NCBI GenBank assembly: GCA_008125075.1
Contig: VLTH01000002.1
Span: forward strand, 893,688-957,687
From: Acetivibrio alkalicellulosi
GTDB lineage: Bacteria > Bacillota > Clostridia > Acetivibrionales > Acetivibrionaceae
Length of the DNA stretch: 64,000 bases
Direction of reading: 5' to 3'
Part shown: positions 1-9,057 of the stretch, piece by piece
Numbering within the stretch: position 1 is the first letter of the stretch
Layout of the letters: each line of letters starts with the position of its first letter
The notes under the pieces: model-generated
Seen by the model: only the letters and a program-made list of their open reading frames with translations
Database searches by the model: none
Told to the model about the DNA's origin: nothing
Program-made: the position numbers and the translations under genes

Positions 1-1
1 A

Positions 2-538
2 ACAGGCTTTGGAGCTGGCCGTGTAGTAGTTTCACTTATGGAGTTTATGAAAAATAGTGGCTTAAAAAATGTTTCAATAGAATATAACTCAGTTGAAATG
101 TATCCTATGGGTCCAGAAAGAATGCTCAATATTCTAAATGGATTTAAAGAAAGAGTTGGTGCTGAGATAGATGCACTTTTAGAGGCATATAAAAGCATTG
201 ATATCACTGTGGGCGGCTGGCATTCAATGAAAATACAGCAATCCTTTGGAGAAATTCATCTAAATATCTGGATAGGTGAAGCCCTTGAAATGGTAAAAGT
301 CTTGGAAAAACCCTGTGATGTCTGGTTCCTTGATGGGCACAGCCCCAAAAAAAATCCTTCAATATGGAGACCTGAGCTACTTATGGCTATTGGAGAAAAG
401 ACAAAATCAGGAGGTACATGTGCCACTTTTACTGTAGCAGGCGCTGTAAAAAATGCTCTCGTAGAAGCCGGCTTTACTCTTAAAAAACATGAAGGATGTG
501 GAGGAAAAAAGCAGGTACTCCAAGGGATAAAATGTTGA
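2..538 (+). CDS. mnmD: MnmD-type tRNA (mnm5s2U34) methyltransferase, 5'-partial
   Basis: The reading frame is open to the left edge of the window (first codons read TGFGAGRVVVS), so the start lies outside and the ATG at 38 is internal. The C-terminal half carries the hallmark of the MnmC N-domain/MnmD family (Methyltransf_30): DVWFLDGHSPKKNP, then WRPELL and GGTCATFTVAGAVKNAL, then a Gly-Gly-Lys-Lys near the end. These enzymes use S-adenosylmethionine to methylate the aminomethyl group on wobble uridine of tRNAs. No FAD-dependent MnmC2 domain follows, so this is the stand-alone form usual in Firmicutes. Family assignment is from motifs only; the N-terminal SAM-binding loop is mostly cut off. 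Confidence 0.85.
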   Translation, partial: TGFGAGRVVVSLMEFMKNSGLKNVSIEYNSVEMYPMGPERMLNILNGFKERVGAEIDALLEAYKSIDITVGGWHSMKIQQSFGEIHLNIWIGEALEMVKVLEKPCDVWFLDGHSPKKNPSIWRPELLMAIGEKTKSGGTCATFTVAGAVKNALVEAGFTLKKHEGCGGKKQVLQGIKC

Positions 539-858
539 TTCACTCAAGTTTATCAAAAGGATTTTAATTTTACCCATAATTTAGAAGAATGTGAAGACTA
601 ATTGCTAATATCTATAAAAGAATCATATGATAAAATAAATTTTGAATTTGTCCGATACATATTGTAAGGAATGTATAAAACATTACTTTACTCCTTTTCA
701 CAGGGCCTATTTGGCATCAAAAAAAGCCAGGGGCATCGAGACCCGACCTTTGTTGCAAGACTTTTAATTAGGCCTTTAGTGAAATAAAATATATTGATGA
801 GATGTTTTGCTCATAAATCTAACATAATCATAAATGCCTTATGAAAGGAAAAGTTATT
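539..858. repeat. Intergenic region holding a copy of dispersed repeat family C
   Basis: About 320 bases with no credible gene. Bases 729-780 hold a copy of a short dispersed repeat (GGGGCATCGAGACCCGACC, a stretch, then CAAGACTTTTAATTAGGCC). Related copies are at 11459-11515 and 46009-46068, and part of one is at 9910-9940. The GGGGC...ACCC portion can form a hairpin. No promoter for the downstream kinase gene could be fixed with confidence. Confidence 0.5.
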
Positions 859-2529
859 ATGTCAGAAGGGTTTTTTAATATTGGAGTTGTTACCATGTAC
901 GTGGAAAATTTTTACTTTGGATCTTTGCTAAAAGGCATACTAAGTAATGTAAAGAAAGAGAATGGTAGGCTTTATATATTCAATACATATATGATGGATA
1001 AATTTAGAACAAATGTGAAAGGTGATGAAGAGTATTATTCTTTTTCCTTTAACCATATTGATGGGTGGATAGTTTTTTGTGTTGGTGTAAAAGAGGAATA
1101 TTTAAATATGGTTGTTAATACAGGTAAGCCTGTTGTTCAAATTGGGAGTAGAAAAAATTATTATAACTCCGCAATAGTAATTGATGACAGCTATAATGGG
1201 GCTAAGCAGGTTGTAGAACACCTTTTATACCATGGACATAAAAGAATAGCTTATGTAGGTGATAATAATGTGGATGATATGGTGGAGAGATGTTTAGGAT
1301 ACAAGGAAGTACTTGATGCACATGGGTTTTTTGATAAAAGTATCGTTTATAATGTACAATCACCTATGCCTGAGTATGGTAAATTATTTCCTTACATGGT
1401 TGACAATTATTCTTGGGAATGTATAGGTTTTTGGGAGAATGAAAAGTCAGGGCATGAAACATTTAAAGTAAAAGATCTATATGATATATGTAGTAAAGAA
1501 AAAAGTATTGATTTAGACTGCAGCATTAAAAACTTCCCCCCATTAGAACTTATACCAAAAACAATATATAAGAGTAATGATGATATTATATGGATAATGC
1601 CTATATCTTCAACAACAAAAAACTGGGGAGTAATTGCATATAGCAGCCCTTTTAATGAAGCTACTGCTATGATAAAGTATAATATTTTTGTACTAATAAC
1701 TGCTCTTTTGGCAATAGCAATGGATCGTGAAGTAGCTAAAACTGATTTGTTAGAAGCATTAGAAACTCTTAAGCAAACACAGAATCAGTTGATTCAATCG
1801 GAAAAAATGGCTGCATTAGGAGGGCTTGTTGCAGGAGTAGCTCATGAGGTTAATACTCCTATAGGAGTTAGTGTAACGGCAGCATCCTACCTTGATGAAA
1901 AAAATAAAGAAATATTAAAACTACTAGAAGCAGGCAAATTAAAAAGAGTAGATTTGGAAAAACATATAGATACCACTATTGAAACAGTTAAAATACTTTC
2001 GGTCAATCTAGAAAGAGCTTTAAATCTTATAACAGGTTTTAAGCAAATAACTGCTCATGAGTCTATGGAAACAAAAAAGAAATTCTTTATAAAAGATTGT
2101 ATTGAGGAAGTTTTTCTAGGTCTTAATTCTAAGATAAAGGAAAAAAAACATACCATATATGTTAATTGTGAAGATGATATGGAGATATATGCATGCCAAG
2201 AGGGAGTAGCTCAAATTATAACCAATCTTGTTTTAAATTCTTTTGTTCATGGATTTGAAGATATAAAGGAAGGAATAATTTCCATAAATGTATTTAAACA
2301 ATTTGAAGAAACGATAATTGAGTATAATGATAATGGAAAAGGAATAAGTGAGAATGATATAAAAAAAATATTTGAACCATTTTTTACAACAAGAAGAGGA
2401 AGAGGTGGAACTGGCTTGGGCCTTAATATTGTTTACAATATTGTAAACAATGAATTAAAAGGAAATATAAAATGCAAAAGCGCATTTGGCAATGGAACAA
2501 CATTTATTATCACAATACCTACGGAATAG
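859..2529 (+). CDS. Sensor histidine kinase with an N-terminal LacI-type ligand-binding half-domain
   Basis: Predicted 556 aa. The ATG at 859 is preferred over the one at 841 because AAAGGA at 844-849 sits 9 nt upstream of it. Residues ~1-160 resemble the periplasmic-binding-like sugar-sensor fold of LacI regulators (FNIGVVTMYVENFYFGSLLKGI; VIDDSYNGAKQVVEHLL; GHKRIAYVGD; GYKEVLDAHG) but the second half of that fold appears to be missing. A short GAF-like region and a helical linker (KTDLLEALETLKQTQNQLIQ) follow. The kinase core has the phospho-acceptor His329 (AHEVNTP), an N box (NLVLNSF) and G boxes (DNGKGIS; GGTGLGLNIV). No transmembrane segment or signal peptide is obvious, so it is probably cytoplasmic. 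No response regulator is adjacent on the same strand; the receiver protein at 5.1 kb is the nearest. Confidence 0.8.
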   Translation: MSEGFFNIGVVTMYVENFYFGSLLKGILSNVKKENGRLYIFNTYMMDKFRTNVKGDEEYYSFSFNHIDGWIVFCVGVKEEYLNMVVNTGKPVVQIGSRKNYYNSAIVIDDSYNGAKQVVEHLLYHGHKRIAYVGDNNVDDMVERCLGYKEVLDAHGFFDKSIVYNVQSPMPEYGKLFPYMVDNYSWECIGFWENEKSGHETFKVKDLYDICSKEKSIDLDCSIKNFPPLELIPKTIYKSNDDIIWIMPISSTTKNWGVIAYSSPFNEATAMIKYNIFVLITALLAIAMDREVAKTDLLEALETLKQTQNQLIQSEKMAALGGLVAGVAHEVNTPIGVSVTAASYLDEKNKEILKLLEAGKLKRVDLEKHIDTTIETVKILSVNLERALNLITGFKQITAHESMETKKKFFIKDCIEEVFLGLNSKIKEKKHTIYVNCEDDMEIYACQEGVAQIITNLVLNSFVHGFEDIKEGIISINVFKQFEETIIEYNDNGKGISENDIKKIFEPFFTTRRGRGGTGLGLNIVYNIVNNELKGNIKCKSAFGNGTTFIITIPTE

Positions 2530-2554
2530 CTGAAGTACACTTTTAATGGGGTCA

Positions 2555-2580
2555 TGTAATAAATGTAAAGAAAAGTATTC
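2555..2580. repeat. Left copy of an inverted repeat flanking the CotH-like gene
   Basis: The 26-mer at 2555-2580 (TGTAATAAATGTAAAGAAAA...) is repeated in inverted orientation at 4657-4682 with one mismatch, so the pair brackets the CotH-like gene. Looser relatives (ATATTTTTCTTCACATTTGC) occur at 46100-46130. Confidence 0.7.
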
Positions 2581-2606
2581 CAGTAACTTAAGTTACTGAA
2601 TACTTC
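2566..2606 (-). terminator. Intrinsic terminator downstream of the CotH-like gene
   Basis: AGTATTC-AGTAAC/GTTACT-GAATACT forms an almost perfect stem around a TTAA loop. On the minus strand it is followed by TTTTCTTT, which fits termination of the leftward CotH-like gene. On the plus strand it lacks a clear U tract. Confidence 0.6.
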
Positions 2607-2617
2607 TCGGAACCATT

Positions 2618-4615
2618 TTACTCAAATACAGCTTTTAATGTTATGTCTCTATTTAGTAAAATACTTATTGTTTCATCAGTTTCTTGGATGCTACCTTCCC
2701 ATCGAACAAAATTATATCCTTCCATAGGTATAGCAGTTATATTAATAGGCACATTATTAAAGTATGTTCCGTTCCAAGGGTAAACTGGACTTTCAATACC
2801 ATGACTTCCATCATTAATGTCAATAGAATTTATTTTTATATATCCTTTACTTGTATCTGAAACGTTTAAAGTAATTTCTGAATCTCCCTCTAGATCAAAA
2901 AATGATATTATTTGATGACGTTGTATTTGGGGTCTATTAATGGCGAATTGAAAGAGAGTATCTACATTCTCCTCCCAACTAGGTTTGCTTGGCCATCTAA
3001 GTCTGTGTTCATCTATTTCTGGTTCAAGTAGACTTTTAAACTCATGTATTCTTTTAACTACTGTTTCAGTTTTAAAGGATGTATTTAAATGGTCAGCATA
3101 TCGGTTTATAAATTGGTTTTTAAAATTTTCATTTTTTAGTAAACTTCTGAATGTTAAAGTTGACCAGTCAGGGTTAGGCCATTGGGGTCCGTCGGTTTTG
3201 GTAGCATGTATTAATGTGTTGTTATCATATCCACCATGATAGGGGTAAAGACCAAAACCAAAGTCAGTATCAAAAAGTAGCCATCGCCATCTGCCATCAT
3301 GACCATAAGGGCTATCAGGGTCAAAACCATCTTTTCTAACTCTCCAAAAGCGATTGTTATTGCCTGGCCAATCAGTGTTGTCAAAAAAGATTTGGGATAC
3401 ATAGTAATCAATATAATTATCAATGTCTATAAGGCTACTAATATATTGGTAATGTATAGAGTCTTCCATAGAATTATTAGTGATATAATCAATCATTTTT
3501 CTATAATGCTCTTCATCCTCAGCAATACCTTCGTACAATTCTCCATCATTTTCGAGTATTACCAGTTGGTTTGGATCAATACCATAATAGGATGCAAAGT
3601 AATGTTTATCAAATCTCTCTCTAATATTGTAAATTCCCCAGTATTCACCATTTAGAAAGACGATTACTGGACTATATGCCTGTATATCCAATGAGGTATG
3701 CTCTACAAGGCTTTGCATCATAGCATCTCTAAACATAGTGCTGTAAGAGTCGTTTCCACTATTTCTCAATACAACGGTTTTAAAAGCATCTGCCACATGG
3801 TTTTCTTGCCATACCTTTCTTCCCTGGAAAAATGGATACTCAAAAAACTCATTTCCATATTCTTCTCTTGCATAGAGGCGCAAACTTTTTTGATTATAGG
3901 TTCGAGTTGCTCCTCCGTGTATGCGTACACCTGCATTTTGAGAAAATGCAAGTTTATTGTCAGAATTAAAGTATTCTATATGAACATCTCTTTCCCAATC
4001 CCGACCTCTTTGTGAAAAGTTTCCCTCCCGTTCCCAAGCTTGCTGTCTACGATCATACAATTCATCATAATATTTTCCCTTTACATATATGCCATTGTTA
4101 TAGTCAAATAAATTATAAGGGTCAGATACTAAAGAAATAACAGGTAATGTATATGGGTCTTTTTCTTCAGATCCTATAAAATAAGTACTGGTAATAATTT
4201 GGCTAGTGGGTATATCGCCATTAAAGGCTCTTGCTCTTACGATAACAGCTTTATTTACAGGTTGTAATGGTGGGTAAAAAGTGTCAGATGTTTGATCTAT
4301 TAGTGAATAAAAATCTGGATCATTATCCCTTCTTTTAATTTGAATATGTTGTTCATATAGGTGAGAATCAGTTGTTGGTTCCGAGCCATCTAAAGTGTAA
4401 TATATTTTAACATCTTGATCTTCCATGTTTATATATAGAGGGAATTCTTCCTCATAAAATCCGCCTGAGTGAGAAAAAGTAATAATGTCACTCAATTCAA
4501 TATCGCCGAAGTCAACATTTGGAAAGTTTATTTTTTTATTTGAGCTACAGGATGTAAAAATTGCTCCTGATATTAATAGTGAAATCAATAATAGTGAAAT
4601 TTTTTGCTTAATCAT
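2618..4615 (-). CDS. CotH-kinase family surface lipoprotein
   Basis: Predicted 665 aa. The ATG at 4615 is chosen because AAAGGA lies about 9 nt upstream; the frame extends to a TTG at 4636. The N-terminus is a lipoprotein signal with lipobox (ISGAIFTSC), so it should be anchored outside the membrane. Residues ~40-150 look like a chitobiase/hexosaminidase C-terminal-type beta domain (YYTLDGSEPTTDS; IVRARAF). Residues ~190-560 carry the CotH kinase signature: VRIHGGATRTYNQKSLRLY, FRDAMMQSL, YWGIYNIRERFDKHYF, WRWLLFDTDFGFGLY. CotH proteins are atypical protein kinases that phosphorylate coat or secreted proteins. The C-terminus (GYNFVRWEGS...DITLKAVFE) resembles the bacterial repeat found on many surface proteins. 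In clostridia such proteins are common near cellulosome genes, but this one has no dockerin. Its substrate is unknown. Confidence 0.8.
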   Translation of the reverse strand: MIKQKISLLLISLLISGAIFTSCSSNKKINFPNVDFGDIELSDIITFSHSGGFYEEEFPLYINMEDQDVKIYYTLDGSEPTTDSHLYEQHIQIKRRDNDPDFYSLIDQTSDTFYPPLQPVNKAVIVRARAFNGDIPTSQIITSTYFIGSEEKDPYTLPVISLVSDPYNLFDYNNGIYVKGKYYDELYDRRQQAWEREGNFSQRGRDWERDVHIEYFNSDNKLAFSQNAGVRIHGGATRTYNQKSLRLYAREEYGNEFFEYPFFQGRKVWQENHVADAFKTVVLRNSGNDSYSTMFRDAMMQSLVEHTSLDIQAYSPVIVFLNGEYWGIYNIRERFDKHYFASYYGIDPNQLVILENDGELYEGIAEDEEHYRKMIDYITNNSMEDSIHYQYISSLIDIDNYIDYYVSQIFFDNTDWPGNNNRFWRVRKDGFDPDSPYGHDGRWRWLLFDTDFGFGLYPYHGGYDNNTLIHATKTDGPQWPNPDWSTLTFRSLLKNENFKNQFINRYADHLNTSFKTETVVKRIHEFKSLLEPEIDEHRLRWPSKPSWEENVDTLFQFAINRPQIQRHQIISFFDLEGDSEITLNVSDTSKGYIKINSIDINDGSHGIESPVYPWNGTYFNNVPINITAIPMEGYNFVRWEGSIQETDETISILLNRDITLKAVFE

Positions 4616-4656
4616 TATACAAATTCCTTTCGTCAAACGAGTTTTATAATATTGGT

Positions 4657-4682
4657 TGAATATTTTTCTTTACATTTATTAC
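4657..4682. repeat. Right copy of the inverted repeat flanking the CotH-like gene
   Basis: Reverse complement of 2555-2580 with one mismatch. It lies just upstream of the gene's start, about 40 nt away. Confidence 0.7.
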
Positions 4683-4746
4683 ATACACCTTTTGCTATTT
4701 ATCTCAATTTTTTACTATAAAATTATTATAACCTAAGGGTTATAAT

Positions 4747-5108
4747 AAACTTTTTGAGAAGATATAGTTCCTATATTATATCAGTGGAATATCTTACTCT
4801 AATTATACATTTTTAAAGATGAATGTTCAATATTTTACTTGGAAAAATAATATAAAAATTTCCGATATGAAAGAGGTGGAAGTAAAACAAATTTAAAGGC
4901 AGAGACATTCATGCGCACTATACTGTTTATATTATATTGACGAGTTTTATGCTCATGAATGTCTATTCTGAAAATACTTTTCAGAATAGAACCTTTGACT
5001 TAATGCGCGTGCAATTTGTTTGCTTCGCAAACATGCACATGCGCAGAGACATTCATGAGAACAACACTGTTTATATTATATCGATGAGTTTTATGCTCAT
5101 GAATGTCT
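4747..5108. repeat. Cluster of palindromic dispersed repeats (families F and B)
   Basis: Between the divergent flanks of the CotH-like and receiver genes I see no gene. 4747-4772 (AAACTTTTTGAGAAGATATA then GTTCC) recurs inverted at 37431-37459 and in part at 10841-10870. Two copies of a ~62-bp unit with ends AGACATTCATG/CATGAATGTCT lie at 4903-4964 and 5047-5108. Between them are a hairpin ATTCTGAAAA/TTTTCAGAAT (4965-4987) and a palindrome with core TTTGTTTGCTTCGCAAACA (about 5004-5045). A related copy is at 27715-27820. Confidence 0.75.
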
Positions 5109-5116
5109 AGTTGTAT

Positions 5117-5599
5117 TCAGTTTAATATTTGAGGAGATTGAGAAAAAGCTGTTTGTTCTAATATAAGATTTTTTTCGGTAAGCTCCTCTATTATAAATTT
5201 AAGTTCCAATTGTGCTTGTATTTGCTTCCTTTGAATATTGATACGAGCTAAAAGTTCTGGAAATTCAAATGGTTTTGTTATGTAGTCATTTGCACCATGT
5301 AAAAATGCATATACTTTTGAATTAACATCAGAAAAAGATGACAACACTATAAGTGGAATACCCGAGTAACTTTTTTTATGATTTAACTTTGAAATAAAGT
5401 CTTTACCATCTAAACCTTTCATACTTAGCTCAAGTATGATTAAAGAGGGATTTCCAATATCAATTAAGTTTTGAGCTGTTATTTCATCATTTGCACAAAG
5501 CATATCAAGCCCCACACCACTTAGCCTGTCCGATAATTCATCAGTAAGAACTTTATCAGGATCAATAAGTAAAATTTTGTCTGTATTATGTTTTCTCAT
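5117..5599 (-). CDS. Stand-alone response-regulator receiver protein with Glu in place of the phospho-Asp
   Basis: Predicted 160 aa. The ATG at 5599 is preceded by GGAGGAGG; the longer frame to 5653 has no ribosome site. It is a CheY-like receiver: KILLIDPDK at the first strand, LSSFSD at the Thr/Ser position and YITKPFE with the conserved Lys. At the slot where the phosphorylated Asp normally sits the sequence reads LIILELSMKGLDG, so Glu57 replaces Asp (codon GAG), and the acidic pair near residue 13 is D-P-D. A ~35-residue helical tail (IEELTEKNLILEQ) follows and no DNA-binding domain exists. It may be a constitutively active or phosphorylation-independent pseudo-receiver. The partner is unknown. 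Confidence 0.75.
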   Translation of the reverse strand: MRKHNTDKILLIDPDKVLTDELSDRLSGVGLDMLCANDEITAQNLIDIGNPSLIILELSMKGLDGKDFISKLNHKKSYSGIPLIVLSSFSDVNSKVYAFLHGANDYITKPFEFPELLARINIQRKQIQAQLELKFIIEELTEKNLILEQTAFSQSPQILN

Positions 5600-5650
5600 G
5601 CGTATTCCTCCTCCCGAAAAATAGTAAATAAAACAACCTCTAGTCTCTAA

Positions 5651-5692
5651 CATCTAACATCTAACATCTAACATCTAACATCTAACATCTAA
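5651..5692. repeat. Tandem 7-bp repeat, six copies of CATCTAA
   Basis: Six perfect copies of CATCTAA plus a partial preceding copy. The array lies about 52-93 bp upstream of the receiver gene start (minus strand) and about 110 bp upstream of tex on the other side, that is, in the shared promoter region of two divergent genes. Confidence 0.9.
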
Positions 5693-5801
5693 TCTATACC
5701 TACCCTTTTTTAAAATTTACAATCATCATACTTGATATAATTTATACTTTAAATATATAATAAACTATAGTATTTTATGTTTGCTAAATGGAGGATTATT
5801 A

Positions 5802-7958
5802 ATGGCAGAAATTATTTCTAAACTGATTAATGAATTTAATTTAAAAGCTTTTCAAGTTGAAAATACAGTAAAACTAATAGATGATGGAAACACCATTCCT
5901 TTTATTGCAAGATATAGAAAGGAAATGACAGGAGAACTAGATGATCAAGTTTTAAGAGAGCTTCATGAAAGATTGGTATACCTAAGGAATTTAGAGTCTA
6001 GAAAAGAAGAAGTTAAGAGACTTATAGATGAGCAGGGGAAGCTTACAGAACAAATAGAGAAAGCTCTTATAAATGCATCTACTTTACAAGAGATTGACGA
6101 TATATACAGACCATATAGGCCAAAAAGAAGGACAAGAGCTACAATTGCAAAAGAAAAGGGACTAGAGCCATTAGCGAAAATTATATTTGATCAGGAGCCA
6201 CTAAATGCTTCTGTAGAAGATATAGCAAAAACATTTATAAACTCTGAAAAGGAAGTTAATTCTATTGATGATGCACTAAAGGGTGCAATGGACATAATTG
6301 CTGAAGAAATTTCAGATAATGCACAATACAGGAAAGATATACGTAAGTTATTTGTTGATCTTGGCATTGTCGTATCTAAAGCAAAAAAAAGCGAAGAAGA
6401 TTCTGTTTACAGAATGTACTATAATTTTTCTGAATCTGTTGCTAAGATTGCCAGACACAGAGTTCTTGCTATAAATAGGGGAGAGAAGGAAGATTTTTTA
6501 CAGGTGAAACTTGAAGTGCCTGCTGATAGGGTGATTAGCTATTTAAAGGGAAAATGCATAAAAAAACCCCTTGTTCCAACATCTAAATACGTTGAAATGG
6601 CTTTGGAAGATTCATATGAGCGATTAATATTTCCATCAGTTGAGAGGGACGTTAGAAATGAGCTAACTGAATTATCTCAGGAGCAAGCGATGAAGGTTTT
6701 TGCATTAAATTTAAAAAATCTTTTGCTCCAACCTCCTGTAAAAGGAAGGACAGTTATGGGGCTTGATCCTGCATATAGAACAGGATGCAAAATTGCAGTT
6801 GTTGATGATACCGGAAAGGTTTTAGACACAACTGTAGTTTATCCTACACCTCCACAAAACAAAGTTGATGAGGCAAAAAAGGTATTAATTAATTTAATTA
6901 ATAATCATAAAGTTGATTTAATATCTATAGGTAATGGAACGGCGTCAAAAGAATCAGAAATATTTGTGGCAGATCTTATTAAAGAATTGGACAGAAAAAT
7001 ATATTATATGGTAGTAAGTGAATCAGGTGCTTCTGTTTATTCTGCTTCAAAGCTTGCAGCAGAGGAATTTCCACAGTTTGATGTTTCATTAAGAAGTGCA
7101 GTATCAATAGCAAGAAGATTGCAAGATCCTTTAGCAGAGCTTGTTAAGATAGATCCTAAGGCAATAGGGGTAGGGCAATATCAGCATGATATGAACCAAA
7201 AAAGGCTTGGAGAGTCACTTAAAGGTGTAGTAGAGGATTGTGTAAATAGTGTAGGTGTGGATCTTAATACAGCATCTATGTCTCTTTTATCATATATTTC
7301 AGGAATTAATTCTACAGTTGCAAAAAATATTGTTGAGTATAGAGAAACGTTAGGAAGGTTTAAAAGGAGAGAAGAACTAAAAAAAGTTAAAAAACTTGGA
7401 GGCAAGGCCTACGAACAATGCGCCGGTTTTCTAAGAATCCCTGATGGAGAAAATGTTTTAGATAATACCTCTGTTCATCCAGAATCTTATGATGCAGCTA
7501 AAAAGCTTATTGAGAGTATGGGATTTACACTAGAGGATGTTAAACATAAAAAACTTTCTGAATTAAAAGCAGAAGTTGACAAAAGGGGAAGGGATAAGGT
7601 TGCAAATGATATAGGAGTTGGAATTCCTACTCTACAAGATATTTTAAATGAAATATTAAAGCCAGGAAGAGATCCTAGAGACGAACTTCCAAAACCGATA
7701 CTTTTAACAGATGTTTTAGATATTGAAGATTTAAGGCCAGGAATGGAACTGACTGGAACAGTTAGAAATGTTGCTGATTTTGGAGCTTTTGTTGATATTG
7801 GAGTTCACCAAGACGGACTTGTTCACATATCCCAATTAAGCGATAAATATGTAAGGAATCCTATGGATATTGTTTCAGTAGGAGATATAGTAAAGGTAAG
7901 AGTACTTGAGGTTGATGCGGTAAGAAAAAGAATTTCATTGAGTATGAAAAGTGGTTAG
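5802..7958 (+). CDS. tex: Tex family S1-domain RNA-binding/transcription accessory protein
   Basis: Predicted 718 aa; the ATG at 5802 follows TGGAGGATT at good spacing (the in-frame TTG at 5781 has none). The full Tex architecture is recognisable: N-terminal helical region with IPFIARYRKEMTG near residues 27-40, a YqgF/RNase H-like domain starting at GLDPAYRTGCKIAVVD (~320), helix-hairpin-helix segments (LLSYISGINSTVAKNIVEYR; FKRREELKKVKKLGGKAYEQCAGFLRI), and a C-terminal S1 RNA-binding domain (GTVRNVADFGAFVDIGVHQDGLVHISQLS). Length is typical for the family. Tex is a cytoplasmic nucleic-acid-binding protein implicated in transcription. It appears to be transcribed alone. Confidence 0.95.
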   Translation: MAEIISKLINEFNLKAFQVENTVKLIDDGNTIPFIARYRKEMTGELDDQVLRELHERLVYLRNLESRKEEVKRLIDEQGKLTEQIEKALINASTLQEIDDIYRPYRPKRRTRATIAKEKGLEPLAKIIFDQEPLNASVEDIAKTFINSEKEVNSIDDALKGAMDIIAEEISDNAQYRKDIRKLFVDLGIVVSKAKKSEEDSVYRMYYNFSESVAKIARHRVLAINRGEKEDFLQVKLEVPADRVISYLKGKCIKKPLVPTSKYVEMALEDSYERLIFPSVERDVRNELTELSQEQAMKVFALNLKNLLLQPPVKGRTVMGLDPAYRTGCKIAVVDDTGKVLDTTVVYPTPPQNKVDEAKKVLINLINNHKVDLISIGNGTASKESEIFVADLIKELDRKIYYMVVSESGASVYSASKLAAEEFPQFDVSLRSAVSIARRLQDPLAELVKIDPKAIGVGQYQHDMNQKRLGESLKGVVEDCVNSVGVDLNTASMSLLSYISGINSTVAKNIVEYRETLGRFKRREELKKVKKLGGKAYEQCAGFLRIPDGENVLDNTSVHPESYDAAKKLIESMGFTLEDVKHKKLSELKAEVDKRGRDKVANDIGVGIPTLQDILNEILKPGRDPRDELPKPILLTDVLDIEDLRPGMELTGTVRNVADFGAFVDIGVHQDGLVHISQLSDKYVRNPMDIVSVGDIVKVRVLEVDAVRKRISLSMKSG

Positions 7959-8014
7959 ATTTGCAGCTGACCATTCAATGTGTTATAATTAGCTTGGTTT
8001 TTTAAAGCATATGA

Positions 8015-8057
8015 GATGAGTGTATATTTTTATTAACATTTATTAAATGCACTCATA
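8015..8057. repeat. Palindromic repeat (family D) downstream of tex
   Basis: The ends GATGAGTG and CACTCAT are inverted, enclosing an AT-rich core TATATTTTTATTAACATTTA. It is similar in design and sequence to 46091-46138. It may act as a terminator-like structure for tex, but there is no clean U tract. Confidence 0.5.
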
Positions 8058-8149
8058 GCAGCTAGTAAATTTAAATTTTTAGAAACGTATATATAACATG
8101 TATTAATCTAAAGATTATGTGTTAGATAGAACATGGGGAGAATTGCATT

Positions 8150-9022
8150 ATGAAAAAAGTGATGTTTTTTATTAAGCCGTTTATAAAACGCTATGATTTA
8201 CTTATAATTTTTGGAATATTGTCACTGATTTATTGTATAGTTGAATATTATTTTTTCTTTCCTATTGTTTTAGGTGCTTCTTTTATTAGAGGGGGAAGCG
8301 TATTAGAAAGTATTATATATATTATTCAGCTTGTGATTAATAATTTTTTAAGTGTTAGATATCTTTTGTATGGAGTTATAGCCATTATTATATCCGGACT
8401 TGTTTTTGGATTTGTTTTTTCAGGAACTTTTTATACTTTAAATAATTTTTTGTTAAAAAAGGCAAAAATGAAGTTTGAGTTTTTAAAAGGCGTGAAATTA
8501 CACTTTTTAAGGGTTTCATTAATTTCAGTTTGTGCTATTTTGTACGCTGTTTTATTTGTTATTTTTATGGTTATTGTATCTATTCCTGCAATAGTTGTAA
8601 CAATAGCGTTTATTGATGGTGACTTTAAGCTTTTAGGTGTTGCGGTTGCATTTGTTATTATTACATTTATTATATTGTTTTTTGGAAGTATGTTTTTTAG
8701 AATGTATGTTATGTTTTGGTATCCATCAGCCTTTAGCTTCAAGGGAAAAATTTTTGCCATAGGAAAAATGGCGGCTGACACATTTTTTTGGAAAATTGTT
8801 GTTGTGTTTATGATGTTTGATATTGTCTTTTGGTCATTTCAGTTTTTATTAATATACTTAAATTCTTTAATGGCTGGTAATTATAGTGCAGGATTTATAA
8901 GGTTTTTAGTGCTGATTTTATTAAATTGGGTATTTAAAACAATATATTTTATTTCACTATCAACATTTGTGTTTTCTAGATTCTTAATATTTAAAAAAAG
9001 AATAGTGAGTGCTAAGGATTAA
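8150..9022 (+). CDS. Uncharacterised polytopic membrane protein
   Basis: 290 aa starting at an ATG with GGGGAG 8 nt upstream. I do not recognise a family by motif. About six or seven strongly hydrophobic segments are visible (roughly residues 14-40, 50-92, 118-150, 157-180, 210-235 and 250-283), with a short Lys-rich tail. Aromatic residues, especially Phe, are abundant. It stands alone between tex and the convergent sleB, so context gives no functional clue beyond location in the cytoplasmic membrane. Confidence 0.7.
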   Translation: MKKVMFFIKPFIKRYDLLIIFGILSLIYCIVEYYFFFPIVLGASFIRGGSVLESIIYIIQLVINNFLSVRYLLYGVIAIIISGLVFGFVFSGTFYTLNNFLLKKAKMKFEFLKGVKLHFLRVSLISVCAILYAVLFVIFMVIVSIPAIVVTIAFIDGDFKLLGVAVAFVIITFIILFFGSMFFRMYVMFWYPSAFSFKGKIFAIGKMAADTFFWKIVVVFMMFDIVFWSFQFLLIYLNSLMAGNYSAGFIRFLVLILLNWVFKTIYFISLSTFVFSRFLIFKKRIVSAKD

Positions 9023-9057
9023 AGTATTAAAAAATTGACCTCACAATAATTGTTGTA

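Noticed and set aside
5640-5695. Possible CRISPR array
   Set aside because: The unit is 7 bp with no spacers; it is a simple tandem repeat.
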